Source: Micromonospora acroterricola (GTDB lineage Bacteria; Actinomycetota; Actinomycetes; Mycobacteriales; Micromonosporaceae). Taken from it: a stretch of 45,345 nucleotides of DNA. The stretch covers positions 1-45,345 of the forward strand of contig NZ_QGKR01000207.1 in assembly GCF_003172955.1 (NCBI RefSeq). Direction: 5' to 3'. Every line of letters begins with the position of its first letter. The first letter of the stretch is position 1. Below, piece after piece: positions 26,365-34,146 of the stretch. The notes beneath the pieces are model-generated. The model was not told the DNA's origin, did not search any database, and saw nothing but the letters and a program-made list of their open reading frames with translations. The translations under genes were made by a program, and so were the position numbers.

Positions 26365-27537
26365 TCAGGCCAGGTGACCGCCGATCTTCGTGTACCCGCG
26401 CAGCAGGTCCCGCGAGATGATCAGCCGCTGCATCTCGTCGGTGCCCTCGAAGATCCGGTACAGCCGGACCTGCCGGTACCAGCGTTCGATGGGCAGCTCC
26501 CGGGTGTAGCCCATGCCGCCGTGAATCTGGAGCACCCGGTCGACCACGCGGTTGACCATGCCGGCGCCGTAGAGCTTGCCCATCGACGAGGCGTGCCGCG
26601 GGTCCATGCCCTGGTCGACCGTCCACGCCGACTTCAGCACCAGCCAGCGGGCCGCCTCCAGCTCGGTCTCCGAGTCGGCGATCATCCACTGGATGGCCTG
26701 GTTGGCGCCGATCTTCGTGCCGAAGGTCTCCCGGGTGTTGGCGTGGTCGATCGCCATCTGGAGGACCCGCTCGGCGATGCCGATGGCGTGCGACGGGATG
26801 GTGTAGCGGCCCTTGCCGATCCACTCCATGCCCAGCGTGAAGCCCTGCCCGATCTCGCCGAGGATGTTGCGGTGCGGCACGCGTACGCCGTCGAAGATCA
26901 GCGACGCGGGCCCGCCCTCGCCCATGGTCTGGATGAACTCCGACCGCCAGCCCATGGCCCGGTCCACCAGGAACGCGGTGGCCCCGCCGTTGCGGGCGCC
27001 CTTCTCCCGGTCGGTCACCGCGACCACGATGGCGAAGTCGGCGTCGTTGCCGCCGGTGATGAAGGTCTTCTCGCCGTCGAGGATCCAGTCGTCGCCGTCG
27101 CGGCGGGCGGACAGCCGGATGTTCGCCGCGTCCGAGCCGGCGCCCGGCTCGGTGATCGCGAAGCAGGAGCGCCGCTCGCCCTCGATGGTCGGGATGAGGA
27201 ACTCGCGCTTCTGCTCCTCGGTGGCGTGGAAGAGGATGTTGTCCGCCTCGCCGCCGAACCGGAACGGCACGAACGTGTGGCCCAGCTCCGTCCAGATCAG
27301 CGACTGGAGCACGGCCGGCAGGTCCATCCCGCCGTACTCCTCCGGGGTGGCCAGGCCCCAGAAGCCGAACTTGCGGGCCTTCTGTTGCAGCTCGCGCAGC
27401 TCGGAGTGGTCCAGGCCCGGCTGGTGCGCCCGCTCCCGGCGGAGCACCTCCGCCTCCAGCGGCATCACCTCGCGGCGGATGAACGACCGGACGGTGTCCC
27501 GTACCGCCCGCTCCTCGTCGGTCAGCGAAAAGTCCAC
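26365..27537 (-). CDS. Acyl-CoA dehydrogenase
   Basis: 390 residues from the GTG at 27537 (VDFSLTDEERAVRDTVRSF), with AGGAGG 6 nt upstream; the longer frame to 27648 runs across the operator. Family hallmarks are FAITEPGAGSDAANI and the FAD-site stretch DGEKTFITGGNDADFAIVVA, LQIHGGMGYTRELPIERWYR, and the C-terminal IFEGTDEMQRLIISRDLL. These enzymes introduce the alpha,beta double bond into acyl-CoAs and pass electrons to ETF. It is divergent from a TetR gene across about 100 bp that contains an operator shared with the aldehyde dehydrogenase promoter. This points to one regulon for degrading an alcohol or aldehyde via its acyl-CoA. Confidence 0.95.
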   Translation of the reverse strand: MDFSLTDEERAVRDTVRSFIRREVMPLEAEVLRRERAHQPGLDHSELRELQQKARKFGFWGLATPEEYGGMDLPAVLQSLIWTELGHTFVPFRFGGEADNILFHATEEQKREFLIPTIEGERRSCFAITEPGAGSDAANIRLSARRDGDDWILDGEKTFITGGNDADFAIVVAVTDREKGARNGGATAFLVDRAMGWRSEFIQTMGEGGPASLIFDGVRVPHRNILGEIGQGFTLGMEWIGKGRYTIPSHAIGIAERVLQMAIDHANTRETFGTKIGANQAIQWMIADSETELEAARWLVLKSAWTVDQGMDPRHASSMGKLYGAGMVNRVVDRVLQIHGGMGYTRELPIERWYRQVRLYRIFEGTDEMQRLIISRDLLRGYTKIGGHLA

Positions 27538-27574
27538 GGTGGTCCTCCTGGCGTCGGTGCTGCCGGTCACCCTT

Positions 27575-27593
27575 AAACTAGCGGTGTAAGTTT
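27575..27593. promoter_or_regulatory. TetR operator 1 (AAACTAGCGGTGTAAGTTT)
   Basis: A 19-bp imperfect palindrome (AAACT...AGTTT) between the divergent acyl-CoA dehydrogenase and TetR genes. Its reverse complement recurs at 28307-28325 (shared AAACTAGCG.TG..AGTTT). It overlaps where both divergent promoters should lie. Confidence 0.7.
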
Positions 27594-27635
27594 TGCCGCG
27601 TCCAGACCCCATGGCGGAGACCCGCGAGGAGCGCA

Positions 27636-28301
27636 GTGCCCCGACCACGCCAGCCCCGGCTCACCCGGCAGCTCATCGTCGAGACCGCCACCGCGGTGAT
27701 CGACGCCGAGGGCCTGCCGGCGTTCTCCACCCGCCGGCTCGCCGCCGAGCTGGGCGTGCGCGGTCCCTCGCTCTACAACCACTTCGCCACCAAGGACGAG
27801 ATCCTGGACGCGGTCGCCGACACGGTCACCGGCGCCGTCGACACCAGCGGCTTCGCCAGCCGGGACTGGGCCGCCGCGCTGCGCGACTGGGCCTGGTCGT
27901 ACCGGCGGGCGCTCACCGCGCACCCGAACATCGTGCCGTACCTGGCGCAGGGGCCCGGGCGCCGGCCCGCGGGGCTGGCCATGGCCGACGCGGTCTACGG
28001 CGGGCTGGTGCGCGCCGGTTGGCCGCCGGCCAGGGCCACCCACATCGGCGCGGCGCTGCGCTACTTCGTGGCCGGGTCGGCGCTCGGGTCGTTCGCCCGC
28101 GGCTTCGTCGAGGACCCCGAGCTGTACGCCGCGCACTACCCGCACCTGCGCCAGGCACACCGGCTCGCCGAGCACCAGCAGAGCGTGGACGAGGGGGCCT
28201 TCGCCCTCGGCCTGGACGCCCTGCTGCACGGCCTGGCCGCCGAGTACGACCGCACCGTCGGCCCCCTCGACCCGGTGGAGTCCGCCCGGCCCAGCGGGTA
28301 G
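27636..28301 (+). CDS. TetR/AcrR-family regulator of the acyl-CoA/aldehyde catabolic unit
   Basis: 221 residues from the GTG at 27636, with GAGGAG 8 nt upstream. The N-terminal HTH is LIVETATAVIDAEGLPAFST, RRLAAELGVRGPSLYNHFAT, KDEILDAVAD (about residues 12-60). The C-terminal ligand/dimer domain resembles TetR_C: WAWSYRRALTAHPNIVPYLA, GLVRAGWPPARATHIGAALR. It probably represses itself, the divergent acyl-CoA dehydrogenase and, through the second operator just after its stop codon, the downstream aldehyde dehydrogenase. The inducer is likely an acyl-CoA or aldehyde of the pathway (inference). Confidence 0.92.
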   Translation: MPRPRQPRLTRQLIVETATAVIDAEGLPAFSTRRLAAELGVRGPSLYNHFATKDEILDAVADTVTGAVDTSGFASRDWAAALRDWAWSYRRALTAHPNIVPYLAQGPGRRPAGLAMADAVYGGLVRAGWPPARATHIGAALRYFVAGSALGSFARGFVEDPELYAAHYPHLRQAHRLAEHQQSVDEGAFALGLDALLHGLAAEYDRTVGPLDPVESARPSG

Positions 28302-28306
28302 CGTCC

Positions 28307-28325
28307 AAACTCCCAGCGCTAGTTT
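28307..28325. promoter_or_regulatory. TetR operator 2 (reverse copy)
   Basis: AAACTCCCAGCGCTAGTTT begins 6 nt after the TetR stop and lies 33 nt before the aldehyde dehydrogenase ATG. Its reverse complement matches operator 1 at 14 of 19 positions, including the AAACTAGCG block. Confidence 0.65.
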
Positions 28326-28357
28326 CATCGCCCATCGCCCACCCCCGAAGGGACGAC

Positions 28358-29815
28358 ATGGACCTCGCCGCCCCGCCGTCGCGGCTGCTGCCCGACGCCC
28401 AGCGCCTCCGGCGCCACCTGCACATCGCCGGCGAGTGGACCGAGTCCACCGGCGGCGACGTGATCGCTGTGGAGACCCCGAGCACCGGTGACCTGATCGG
28501 GCAGGTGCCGGCCGGCACCCCGGCCGACGTGGACCGGGCCGTGGCCGCGGCCCGCGCCGCCTTCCCCGGCTGGGCGGCCGCCGCACCCGCCGAGCGCTCC
28601 GCGTGCCTGGACCGGCTGCACATCGCGCTCGCCGCGCGCGCCGACGACCTCGCCCGCACCATCGCGCTGGAGTTGGGCGCCCCGCTCAAGCTCGCCACCC
28701 GGGTGCAGGTCGGGCTGCCGCTGACCGTGCTGCGCGACCACGTCGCGCTCGCCGCCCGCCCGCCGGTCGAGGAGACGATCGGCAACTCGCTGGTGGTCCG
28801 CGAGCCCATCGGCGTGGTCGGTGCGATCACCCCCTGGAACTACCCGCTGCACCAGGTGATGGCGAAGCTGGCGCCCGCGCTCGCCGCCGGCTGCACGGTC
28901 GTGCTCAAGCCCAGCGAGCTGACCCCGCTGACCGCGTACCTGCTCTTCGACGCGGTCACCGAGGCCGGGCTGCCACCGGGTGTGCTCAACCTGGTCCCCG
29001 GCACCGGCCCGGTGGTCGGCGAGGCGCTCGCCGGGCACCCCGACGTCGACCTGGTCTCGTTCACCGGCTCCACCGCCACCGGCGCCCGGATCACGCGGCT
29101 GGCCGCCGACCGGATCGCCCGGGTCGCGCTGGAGCTGGGCGGCAAGTCCGCCAACGTGATCCTCCCCGACGCCGACCTGGCCACCGCGGTCAAGGTCGGC
29201 GTCGGCAACGCCCTGCTCAACTCCGGCCAGACCTGCACCGCGTGGACGCGGATGCTGGTGCACCGCGACCGGTACGCCGAGGCCCTCGACCTGATCGCCA
29301 CGGCGGTCGCGGGCTACCGGCTCGGCGACCCGTTCGACCCGGCCACCCGGCTCGGCCCCCTGGTCTCCGCCGCCCAGGCCGAGCGGGTCCGTGGCCACAT
29401 CGACCGGGCCCTCGCCGACGGCGCCCGGCTGGTCGCCGGCGGCCCCGACGCCCCGGTGCCGGCCCGGGGGCACTTCGTCGCCCCGACCGTCTTCGCCGAC
29501 GTGCACCCGGACAGCGCGCTCGCCCAGGAGGAGGTCTTCGGCCCGGTGCTCGCCGTCATCCCGTTCGCCGACACCGACGAGGCCGTCGCCATCGCCAACA
29601 ACTCCCGGTACGGGCTGGCCGGCGCGGTCTGGTCCGCCGACGGTGACGCCGCGCTCGCGGTGGCCCGGCGGCTGCGCACCGGCGCGGTCGACATCAACGG
29701 CGCGCCGTTCAACCCGCTCGCTCCGTTCGGCGGTTACAAGCAGTCCGGCCTCGGCCGCGAGCTGGGCGTGCACGGCCTGGCCGAGTTCTGCGAACTCAAG
29801 GCGATCCAGCGATGA
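28358..29815 (+). CDS. NAD(P)+-dependent aldehyde dehydrogenase
   Basis: 485 residues from the ATG at 28358, with GAAGGGA upstream. The ALDH signatures are complete: Rossmann and cofactor regions (TPWNYPLHQVMAKLAPALAA, VVLKPSELTPLTAY, FTGSTATG), general base Glu in ALELGGKSANVIL, nucleophile Cys in NSGQTCTAWTRM, and EEVFGPVLAVIPF. The C-terminal GGYKQSGLGRELGVHGLAEF is typical. It oxidises an aldehyde to its acid. Its ATGA overlap with the alcohol dehydrogenase gene makes the pair an alcohol-to-acid module; the specific substrate is not evident. Confidence 0.95.
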   Translation: MDLAAPPSRLLPDAQRLRRHLHIAGEWTESTGGDVIAVETPSTGDLIGQVPAGTPADVDRAVAAARAAFPGWAAAAPAERSACLDRLHIALAARADDLARTIALELGAPLKLATRVQVGLPLTVLRDHVALAARPPVEETIGNSLVVREPIGVVGAITPWNYPLHQVMAKLAPALAAGCTVVLKPSELTPLTAYLLFDAVTEAGLPPGVLNLVPGTGPVVGEALAGHPDVDLVSFTGSTATGARITRLAADRIARVALELGGKSANVILPDADLATAVKVGVGNALLNSGQTCTAWTRMLVHRDRYAEALDLIATAVAGYRLGDPFDPATRLGPLVSAAQAERVRGHIDRALADGARLVAGGPDAPVPARGHFVAPTVFADVHPDSALAQEEVFGPVLAVIPFADTDEAVAIANNSRYGLAGAVWSADGDAALAVARRLRTGAVDINGAPFNPLAPFGGYKQSGLGRELGVHGLAEFCELKAIQR

Positions 29816-30951
29816 GCGGCCCCGAGCCGGCGGCAGCGCCGACGGTCGGCGCTGACCCGGCGGCCGCGCCGGTCACCGTCCGCGCCCTGGTCGCGCGCGG
29901 GGCCGGGGCTGAGCTGCGGGTCGAGCGGGTACGCCTGCCGGCGCCCGGCCCCGGCGAGGTGCGGGTGACGATCACCGCCGCCGGTGTCTGCCACTCCGAC
30001 CTGTCGATGGCCAACGGCACCCTCGCGGCGAGGTTCCCGCTGGTGCTCGGGCACGAGGCGACCGGGGTGGTGGCCGAGACCGGGCCGGGCGTGGACCTGG
30101 CCGTCGGCACGCCGGTGGTGCTCAACTGGGCGCCGGCCTGCCGGGCCTGCTGGTGGTGCCGGCGCGGCGAGCCGTGGCTGTGCGCCGCCACCACGGCCCC
30201 GACCGTGCCACGCGGCGAGACCGACGACGGCGTCCCGCTGCACCTGACCCTCGGCCTGGGCGCGCTCGCCGAGGCGGTGGTGGTACCCGAACGCGCCGTC
30301 ATCCCGATCCCCGCTGGGCTGCCCGCCGAACAGGCGGCGCTGCTCGGCTGCGCGGTGCTCACCGGCGTCGGCGCGGTCCGTAACACCGCCCGGGTGGCGC
30401 CCGGCGAGTCCGTCGCCGTCGTCGGGCTCGGTGGGGTCGGGCTCGCCGTGCTCGCCGCCGCCCGTCGGGCCGGCGCCACGACGATCCTCGCCGTCGACGT
30501 CGCCGAGGCGAAACGTGACCTGGCGCTCGCCGCCGGGGCGACCGACTTCCTGCTCTCCGACGACCGGCTCTCCAAGGAGGTACGGGCGCGCACCGAGGGT
30601 CGGGGCGCCGACCACGCCTTCGAGTGCGTCGGTCGCGCCGCCACCATCCGGGCGGCTTGGCGGCTCACCCGGCGCGGGGGAGCGGTGACCGTGGTCGGCA
30701 TGGGTGCCAAGGACGACATGGTCAGCCTCGGCGCGCTGGACATCTTCCACTCCGCGCGGACTCTGCGCTCCTCGGTGTACGGCTCGTCCGACCCGGACCG
30801 GGAGGTGCCCGTGCTGGCCGCCGAGCTGGCCGACGGTGCACTGGATCTGGGCGTGCTGGTCAGCGGCACGCTCCCGCTGGACGACGCGCCCTCGGCGTTC
30901 GACCGGCTTGCCCGGGGCGAGGGCGCCCGCTGGGTGGTCACCCCGGACTAG
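29812..30951 (+). CDS. Zinc-dependent alcohol dehydrogenase (MDR family)
   Basis: 379 residues, starting in the ATGA overlap with the aldehyde dehydrogenase. Catalytic zinc ligands are in GVCHSDLSMANG (Cys) and LVLGHEATGVV (His, Glu). The structural zinc lobe is the four-Cys CRACWWCRRGEPWLC (C-x2-C-x2-C-x7-C). The NAD site is AVVGLGGVGLAVLAAARRAG. This is class-III-like/MDR alcohol dehydrogenase architecture. The N-terminus has a low-complexity Ala/Pro leader of about 20 residues. It should oxidise a primary alcohol to the aldehyde that the preceding enzyme consumes. A 46-bp stretch (30015-30060) recurs at 31871-31916 in a decayed region. Confidence 0.94.
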   Translation: MSGPEPAAAPTVGADPAAAPVTVRALVARGAGAELRVERVRLPAPGPGEVRVTITAAGVCHSDLSMANGTLAARFPLVLGHEATGVVAETGPGVDLAVGTPVVLNWAPACRACWWCRRGEPWLCAATTAPTVPRGETDDGVPLHLTLGLGALAEAVVVPERAVIPIPAGLPAEQAALLGCAVLTGVGAVRNTARVAPGESVAVVGLGGVGLAVLAAARRAGATTILAVDVAEAKRDLALAAGATDFLLSDDRLSKEVRARTEGRGADHAFECVGRAATIRAAWRLTRRGGAVTVVGMGAKDDMVSLGALDIFHSARTLRSSVYGSSDPDREVPVLAAELADGALDLGVLVSGTLPLDDAPSAFDRLARGEGARWVVTPD

Positions 30952-31021
30952 CCGAGGTTGCTCGGCGCCGTTGCCCGTCGAACGCGGTGTGACCGAGCCC
31001 CATTCATCCGCCACACCTGGC

Positions 31022-31068
31022 GATCTTGGACAGTTACCGTTCGGGCAGAACGGAAACTGTCCAAGATC
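31022..31068. repeat. Long intergenic palindrome (GATCTTGGACAGTT...)
   Basis: Arms GATCTTGGACAGTT-ACCGTTC and GAACGGA-AACTGTCCAAGATC pair over 21 bp with one mismatch around the loop GGGCA. It could terminate the alcohol dehydrogenase transcript, but the length and near-perfection resemble a dispersed palindromic (REP/MITE-like) element. Nothing else is seen in 30952-31212. Confidence 0.6.
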
Positions 31069-31212
31069 TACCTTGCCAGGTCCCTCCCATGCCCCGACCG
31101 GCGTCGCCGGCCCGGTCGGGACCGCTCGACGTAACAACGCCTTCGCTCGCCGAGACCTTGGCACAGATCATCTAGATGCCTCTGGGTGGCCGCGCGGCAG
31201 GCTCTTGAGATC

Positions 31213-31846
31213 ATGGGCCGCGTGGGTGGATTTGGTTACAAGACGTCCTGGCTGGCTGTCCGAAACAGAACCCCTGGCGAGGTAGCCGACGCGCTGGGTC
31301 TGCACGACCGGGAAGTCCTGGACTGGACGACTGGCACCGACCGGGCCTACCAGAACGGTGTGTACGTTGCCCGCGCCGGTGCCAAGCTGGACCCTCGCCC
31401 ATGGCCGGCGCCATGTACCGACGGGTTTTGACGCGACCGAGCCGCCCTTCCCCAACTGGCTCAGAGTGCTGAGTCGCCAGCTGGGCGAGGTGCAGTTCTT
31501 CGCCAATGAACGAGTCCCGAGCTATCACGCCTGGGCGCGGGCCCTGGATGGTGAGCTGGTGCGCGCCTACTGCTTCAACGGTATGCGAGGCGATGTGCCG
31601 CTGTTCGACGGTGTCCCCACAGCCGACGAGATCGAATTGGGCGTCGGCCTTCGCGGCATGGAGCCTGGGTGTGAACACTGGTCGGACGATGAGTGGACAG
31701 CCTGGTTCGAGACGGCGCCGGCCGAGTACGACGTCCTGACAATGGCCGGTCGTTGGAGCATCGACCCGAGTGCCATCGACGACGCCACCGTGACGGCGAC
31801 CGGGATCTACGGGCTACCGCCGTCGGTGCCTGACGCTCCGCGATAA
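31213..31846 (+). pseudogene. Frameshifted gene of unknown function
   Basis: From the ATG at 31213 one frame reads MGRVGGFGYKTSWLAVRNRT, PGEVADALGLHDREVLDWTT, GTDRAYQNGVYVA. It then degenerates near 31372-31385, and the sense continues in another frame as PVPSWTLAHGRRHVPTGFDA, TEPPFPNWLRVLSRQLGEVQ, FFANERVPSYHAWARALDGE, LVRAYCFNGMRGDVPLFDG and so on to the TAA at 31844-31846. Both halves are clean, so a single indel in the GC-rich stretch has split a gene of about 205-210 residues. I do not recognise the family; the WEHWSDDEW-like segment CEHWSDDEWTAWFETAP suggests a small globular enzyme-like or immunity-like protein. It may be a sequencing error rather than decay. Confidence 0.7.
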
Positions 31847-31870
31847 GAACTGTCGACTGTCGAAGATGTG

Positions 31871-31916
31871 CGGCACCCTCGCCGCGAGGTTCCCGCTGGT
31901 GCTCGGGCGCGAGGCA
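31871..31916 (+). repeat. Fragment of an alcohol dehydrogenase gene
   Basis: These 46 bases match 30015-30060 inside the alcohol dehydrogenase gene with three mismatches and encode GTLAARFPLVLGREA, the catalytic-zinc region. Both neighbours of the fragment are unrelated to the enzyme, so it is a relic of a duplicated or related dehydrogenase gene. Confidence 0.65.
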
Positions 31917-31926
31917 TACCCGGGCA

Positions 31927-32265
31927 GTTCCGGACGGCCTCGTCGCCGACACGTTCCGCCGCGCGCTCGACGCTCTGCTCCCGCCGGGGCCGCCGGTCAA
32001 GATCCTTACCCTGGCCGGACCGCGAGCCGCCACGACGCCCGCCGATTCCCGTCGAGACGACCCGCCACCGCTGACGCCCTTCGGGCTGTTTCGACCCGAC
32101 GTGGCGGTGTTCCTGTCCACGCTGGCGCGGCTGCGCGAGGTCCGCCAGCCGTGGCTGCGCGCGATCTACGACCGCGTCACGGACCATCCGTACGCCGGCC
32201 GTTCTGACCAGGCGACCGGACGTCGTCGAGCAGGGCGACCGCAGGCCGCTGGTTGGGCCAGGTGA
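31927..32265 (+). pseudogene. Possible decayed coding fragment, function unknown
   Basis: An open frame without a start codon encodes VPDGLVADTFRRALDALLPP, GPPVKILTLAGPRAATTP, then LTPFGLFRPDVAVFLSTLAR, LREVRQPWLRAIYDRVTDHP, YAG, then low-complexity Arg sequence to TGA at 32263-32265. Amino-acid usage is protein-like and differs from the shadow frames. It follows directly on the dehydrogenase relic and has no start, so I treat it as the 3' remnant of a lost gene. Confidence 0.4.
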
Positions 32266-32287
32266 TCGGCCCGTTGCGTCCACCTAT

Positions 32288-32319
32288 GCCTAGCACTACT
32301 ATGCATAATGGTTCTAGGC
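32288..32319. promoter_or_regulatory. Palindromic operator/promoter of the PadR unit
   Basis: GCCTAG...CTAGGC frames a 32-bp imperfect palindrome (13 of 16 positions paired) centred on ATGCAT, with TATGCATAAT as a possible -10 region. It lies 29 nt before the PadR start. PadR proteins typically bind such AT-rich dyads in their own promoter. Confidence 0.65.
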
Positions 32320-32347
32320 TTGATTGGGGGGAGCGTGGTGAGGTCTT

Positions 32348-32713
32348 GTGAAGGTCGCTAAGGATCTGGTGGCCGCCTCGGCGACACCGATGGTGCTCGG
32401 CATCCTGGCCGAGGGTGAGAGCTACGGCTACGCCATCCTCAGGCGGATCAACGAGCTGTCCGGTGGCGAGCTGGACTGGACCGAGGGGCTGCTGTACCCG
32501 TTGCTGCACCGGCTTGAGCGCCTCGCCTATGTGGAGGCGAGCTGGCAGTCGGTCGTCGGCGAGCGGAAACGCAAGTACTACCGCATCACCGACAAGGGTC
32601 TGGCCGAGCTGGCCGAGCAGCGCCGGCAGTGGGACACCGTCGTGGGCGCGCTCAAGGAAATCTGGCACGATCGGGCACCGCTGACGGTGAACCCGCTGGA
32701 GGGCCTCGCATGA
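32348..32713 (+). CDS. PadR-family transcriptional regulator
   Basis: 121 residues from the GTG at 32348. The winged helix is characteristic: TPMVLGILAEGESYGYAILR, RINELSGGELDWTEGLLYPL, LHRLERLAYVEASWQSVVGE, RKRKYYRITDKGLAEL. The C-terminal helix for dimerisation is short (subfamily 2-like). It overlaps the next gene by 4 nt (ATGA), the usual arrangement of PadR with a permease-prefix membrane protein, and probably represses this unit through the palindrome at 32288-32319. Confidence 0.95.
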   Translation: MKVAKDLVAASATPMVLGILAEGESYGYAILRRINELSGGELDWTEGLLYPLLHRLERLAYVEASWQSVVGERKRKYYRITDKGLAELAEQRRQWDTVVGALKEIWHDRAPLTVNPLEGLA

Positions 32714-34086
32714 CGGCATACGACGGGCCGGAGCAGTTGGAGGCGCAGTTCGCGCAGTGGCGCCAGTACGTGCTGCGTCGCCGGGAACTGCAAGCGGTGG
32801 ACGCCGACGAGTTGGAAGACCACCTTCGCGGCTCCGTCGACGAGTTAGTTGCGGCGGGCCTGAGCCCCGATGAGGCGTTCCTGGTCGCGGTGAAGCGGAT
32901 GGGCAGCCTCGACGACATCTCCCGCGAGTTCGCCCGCGAGCATTCGGAACGGCTGTGGAAGCAGTTGGTGCTGACCGGCGACGCCGGCAGCCCGGCCGCC
33001 GGCACGCGCTCCCGGCGGGACCTGTGGGTCATGTTCGGCTGCGCCGCGGGCGCGGTGGTGTCCGTCAAGGCGCCAGCGCTGTTCGGGCTGACCTTCGACG
33101 ACGACGGCTCGTTCTACGCGCGGAACGCCACCCTGTTCGCGCTGCCCTGGCTGGCGGCGTTCCTGGCCTGGCGCCGGCAAGCCCGACCGGTGGTGATCGC
33201 GGTGCTGGTGGCGCTGTTCGCCCTCGGCGCGGTGGCGGCCAACGCCTATCCCCTGGCGGACGACTCGCAGTCCGTGGTCGTCAGCAGCGTCCACCTTCCC
33301 ATCGCCCTGTGGCTCGTGGTCGGTCTGGCCTACGTCGCGGACGACTGGCGCTCGTCCCGTCGACGGATGGACTTCATCCGCTTCACCGGCGAGTGGTTCA
33401 TCTACTTCGTCCTGATGGCCCTCGGTGGCGGCGTGCTCGCCGCGTTCCTGTTCAACACCTTCGCGGCCATCGGAATCGTCCCGGAGGCGTTCGTCTCGCA
33501 GTGGCTCCTGCCCTGCGGCGCCGCGGCCGCGGTCGTCGTGGCCGGGTGGCTGGTCGAGGCCAAGCAGAGTGTCGTCGAGAACATCGCGCCGGTCCTCACC
33601 CGGCTGTTCACCCCGCTCTTCACGGCTGCCCTGCTCGCCTTCCTCGTCGCTGTCGTCTGGACCAGCCACGGCATCGAGGTCGAGCGCGAAGCTCTGATCC
33701 TGTTCGACCTGCTGCTCGTCGTGGTGCTGGGGCTGCTGCTCTACTCGCTCTCGGCCCGCGATCCGCTGGCCCCGCCCGGCCCGTTCGACAAGCTCCAGCT
33801 CGCGCTCGTGGTCAGTGCGTTGGCCATCGACGTGCTGGTGCTGTTGGAGATCACCGGACGCATCACCGACGAGTACGGCGGAACGCCCAACCGGGCGGCC
33901 GCGCTCGGCGAGAACGTCATCCTGCTGGTCAACCTCGCGTGGTCGGCGTGGCTCCTGCTGACCTTCATCCGTCGGCGCACATCGTTCGCGGCGCTCGAAC
34001 GGTGGCAGACCGGCTACCTGCCGGTGTACGCCGCGTGGGCCTGGATCGTGGTCCTCGTCTTTCCACCGTTGTTCAGCTACGCCTAG
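32710..34086 (+). CDS. Permease-prefix-domain membrane protein (PadR partner)
   Basis: 458 residues. The N-terminal 80 residues (LEAQFAQWRQYVLRRRELQA, DELEDHLRGSVDELVAAGLS, DEAFLVAVKRMGSLDDISRE) form the permease prefix domain found in proteins encoded with PadR regulators. About ten TM helices follow (for example FALPWLAAFLAWRR, VVIAVLVALFALGAVAANAY, LLLVVVLGLLLYSLSARDPL). No ABC or MFS signature is visible, so the transported substrate, if any, is unknown. A TTA codon (Leu46) lies at 32845. The operon ends in a strong terminator. Confidence 0.88.
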   Translation: MTAYDGPEQLEAQFAQWRQYVLRRRELQAVDADELEDHLRGSVDELVAAGLSPDEAFLVAVKRMGSLDDISREFAREHSERLWKQLVLTGDAGSPAAGTRSRRDLWVMFGCAAGAVVSVKAPALFGLTFDDDGSFYARNATLFALPWLAAFLAWRRQARPVVIAVLVALFALGAVAANAYPLADDSQSVVVSSVHLPIALWLVVGLAYVADDWRSSRRRMDFIRFTGEWFIYFVLMALGGGVLAAFLFNTFAAIGIVPEAFVSQWLLPCGAAAAVVVAGWLVEAKQSVVENIAPVLTRLFTPLFTAALLAFLVAVVWTSHGIEVEREALILFDLLLVVVLGLLLYSLSARDPLAPPGPFDKLQLALVVSALAIDVLVLLEITGRITDEYGGTPNRAAALGENVILLVNLAWSAWLLLTFIRRRTSFAALERWQTGYLPVYAAWAWIVVLVFPPLFSYA

Positions 34087-34108
34087 CCGGCGCCACCAAC
34101 GCGACGCG

Positions 34109-34143
34109 GAAGCCGGCCCACCCGCCACGGGTGGGCCGGCTTC
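34109..34143. terminator. Bidirectional hairpin terminator
   Basis: GAAGCCGGCCCACCC and GGGTGGGCCGGCTTC form a perfect 15-bp stem with a 5-nt loop between two convergent genes. Confidence 0.9.
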
Positions 34144-34146
34144 AGG

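Noticed and set aside
28325..29773. 482-codon minus-strand frame opposite the aldehyde dehydrogenase
   Set aside because: Shadow composition with no motif; the ALDH signatures are on the plus strand.
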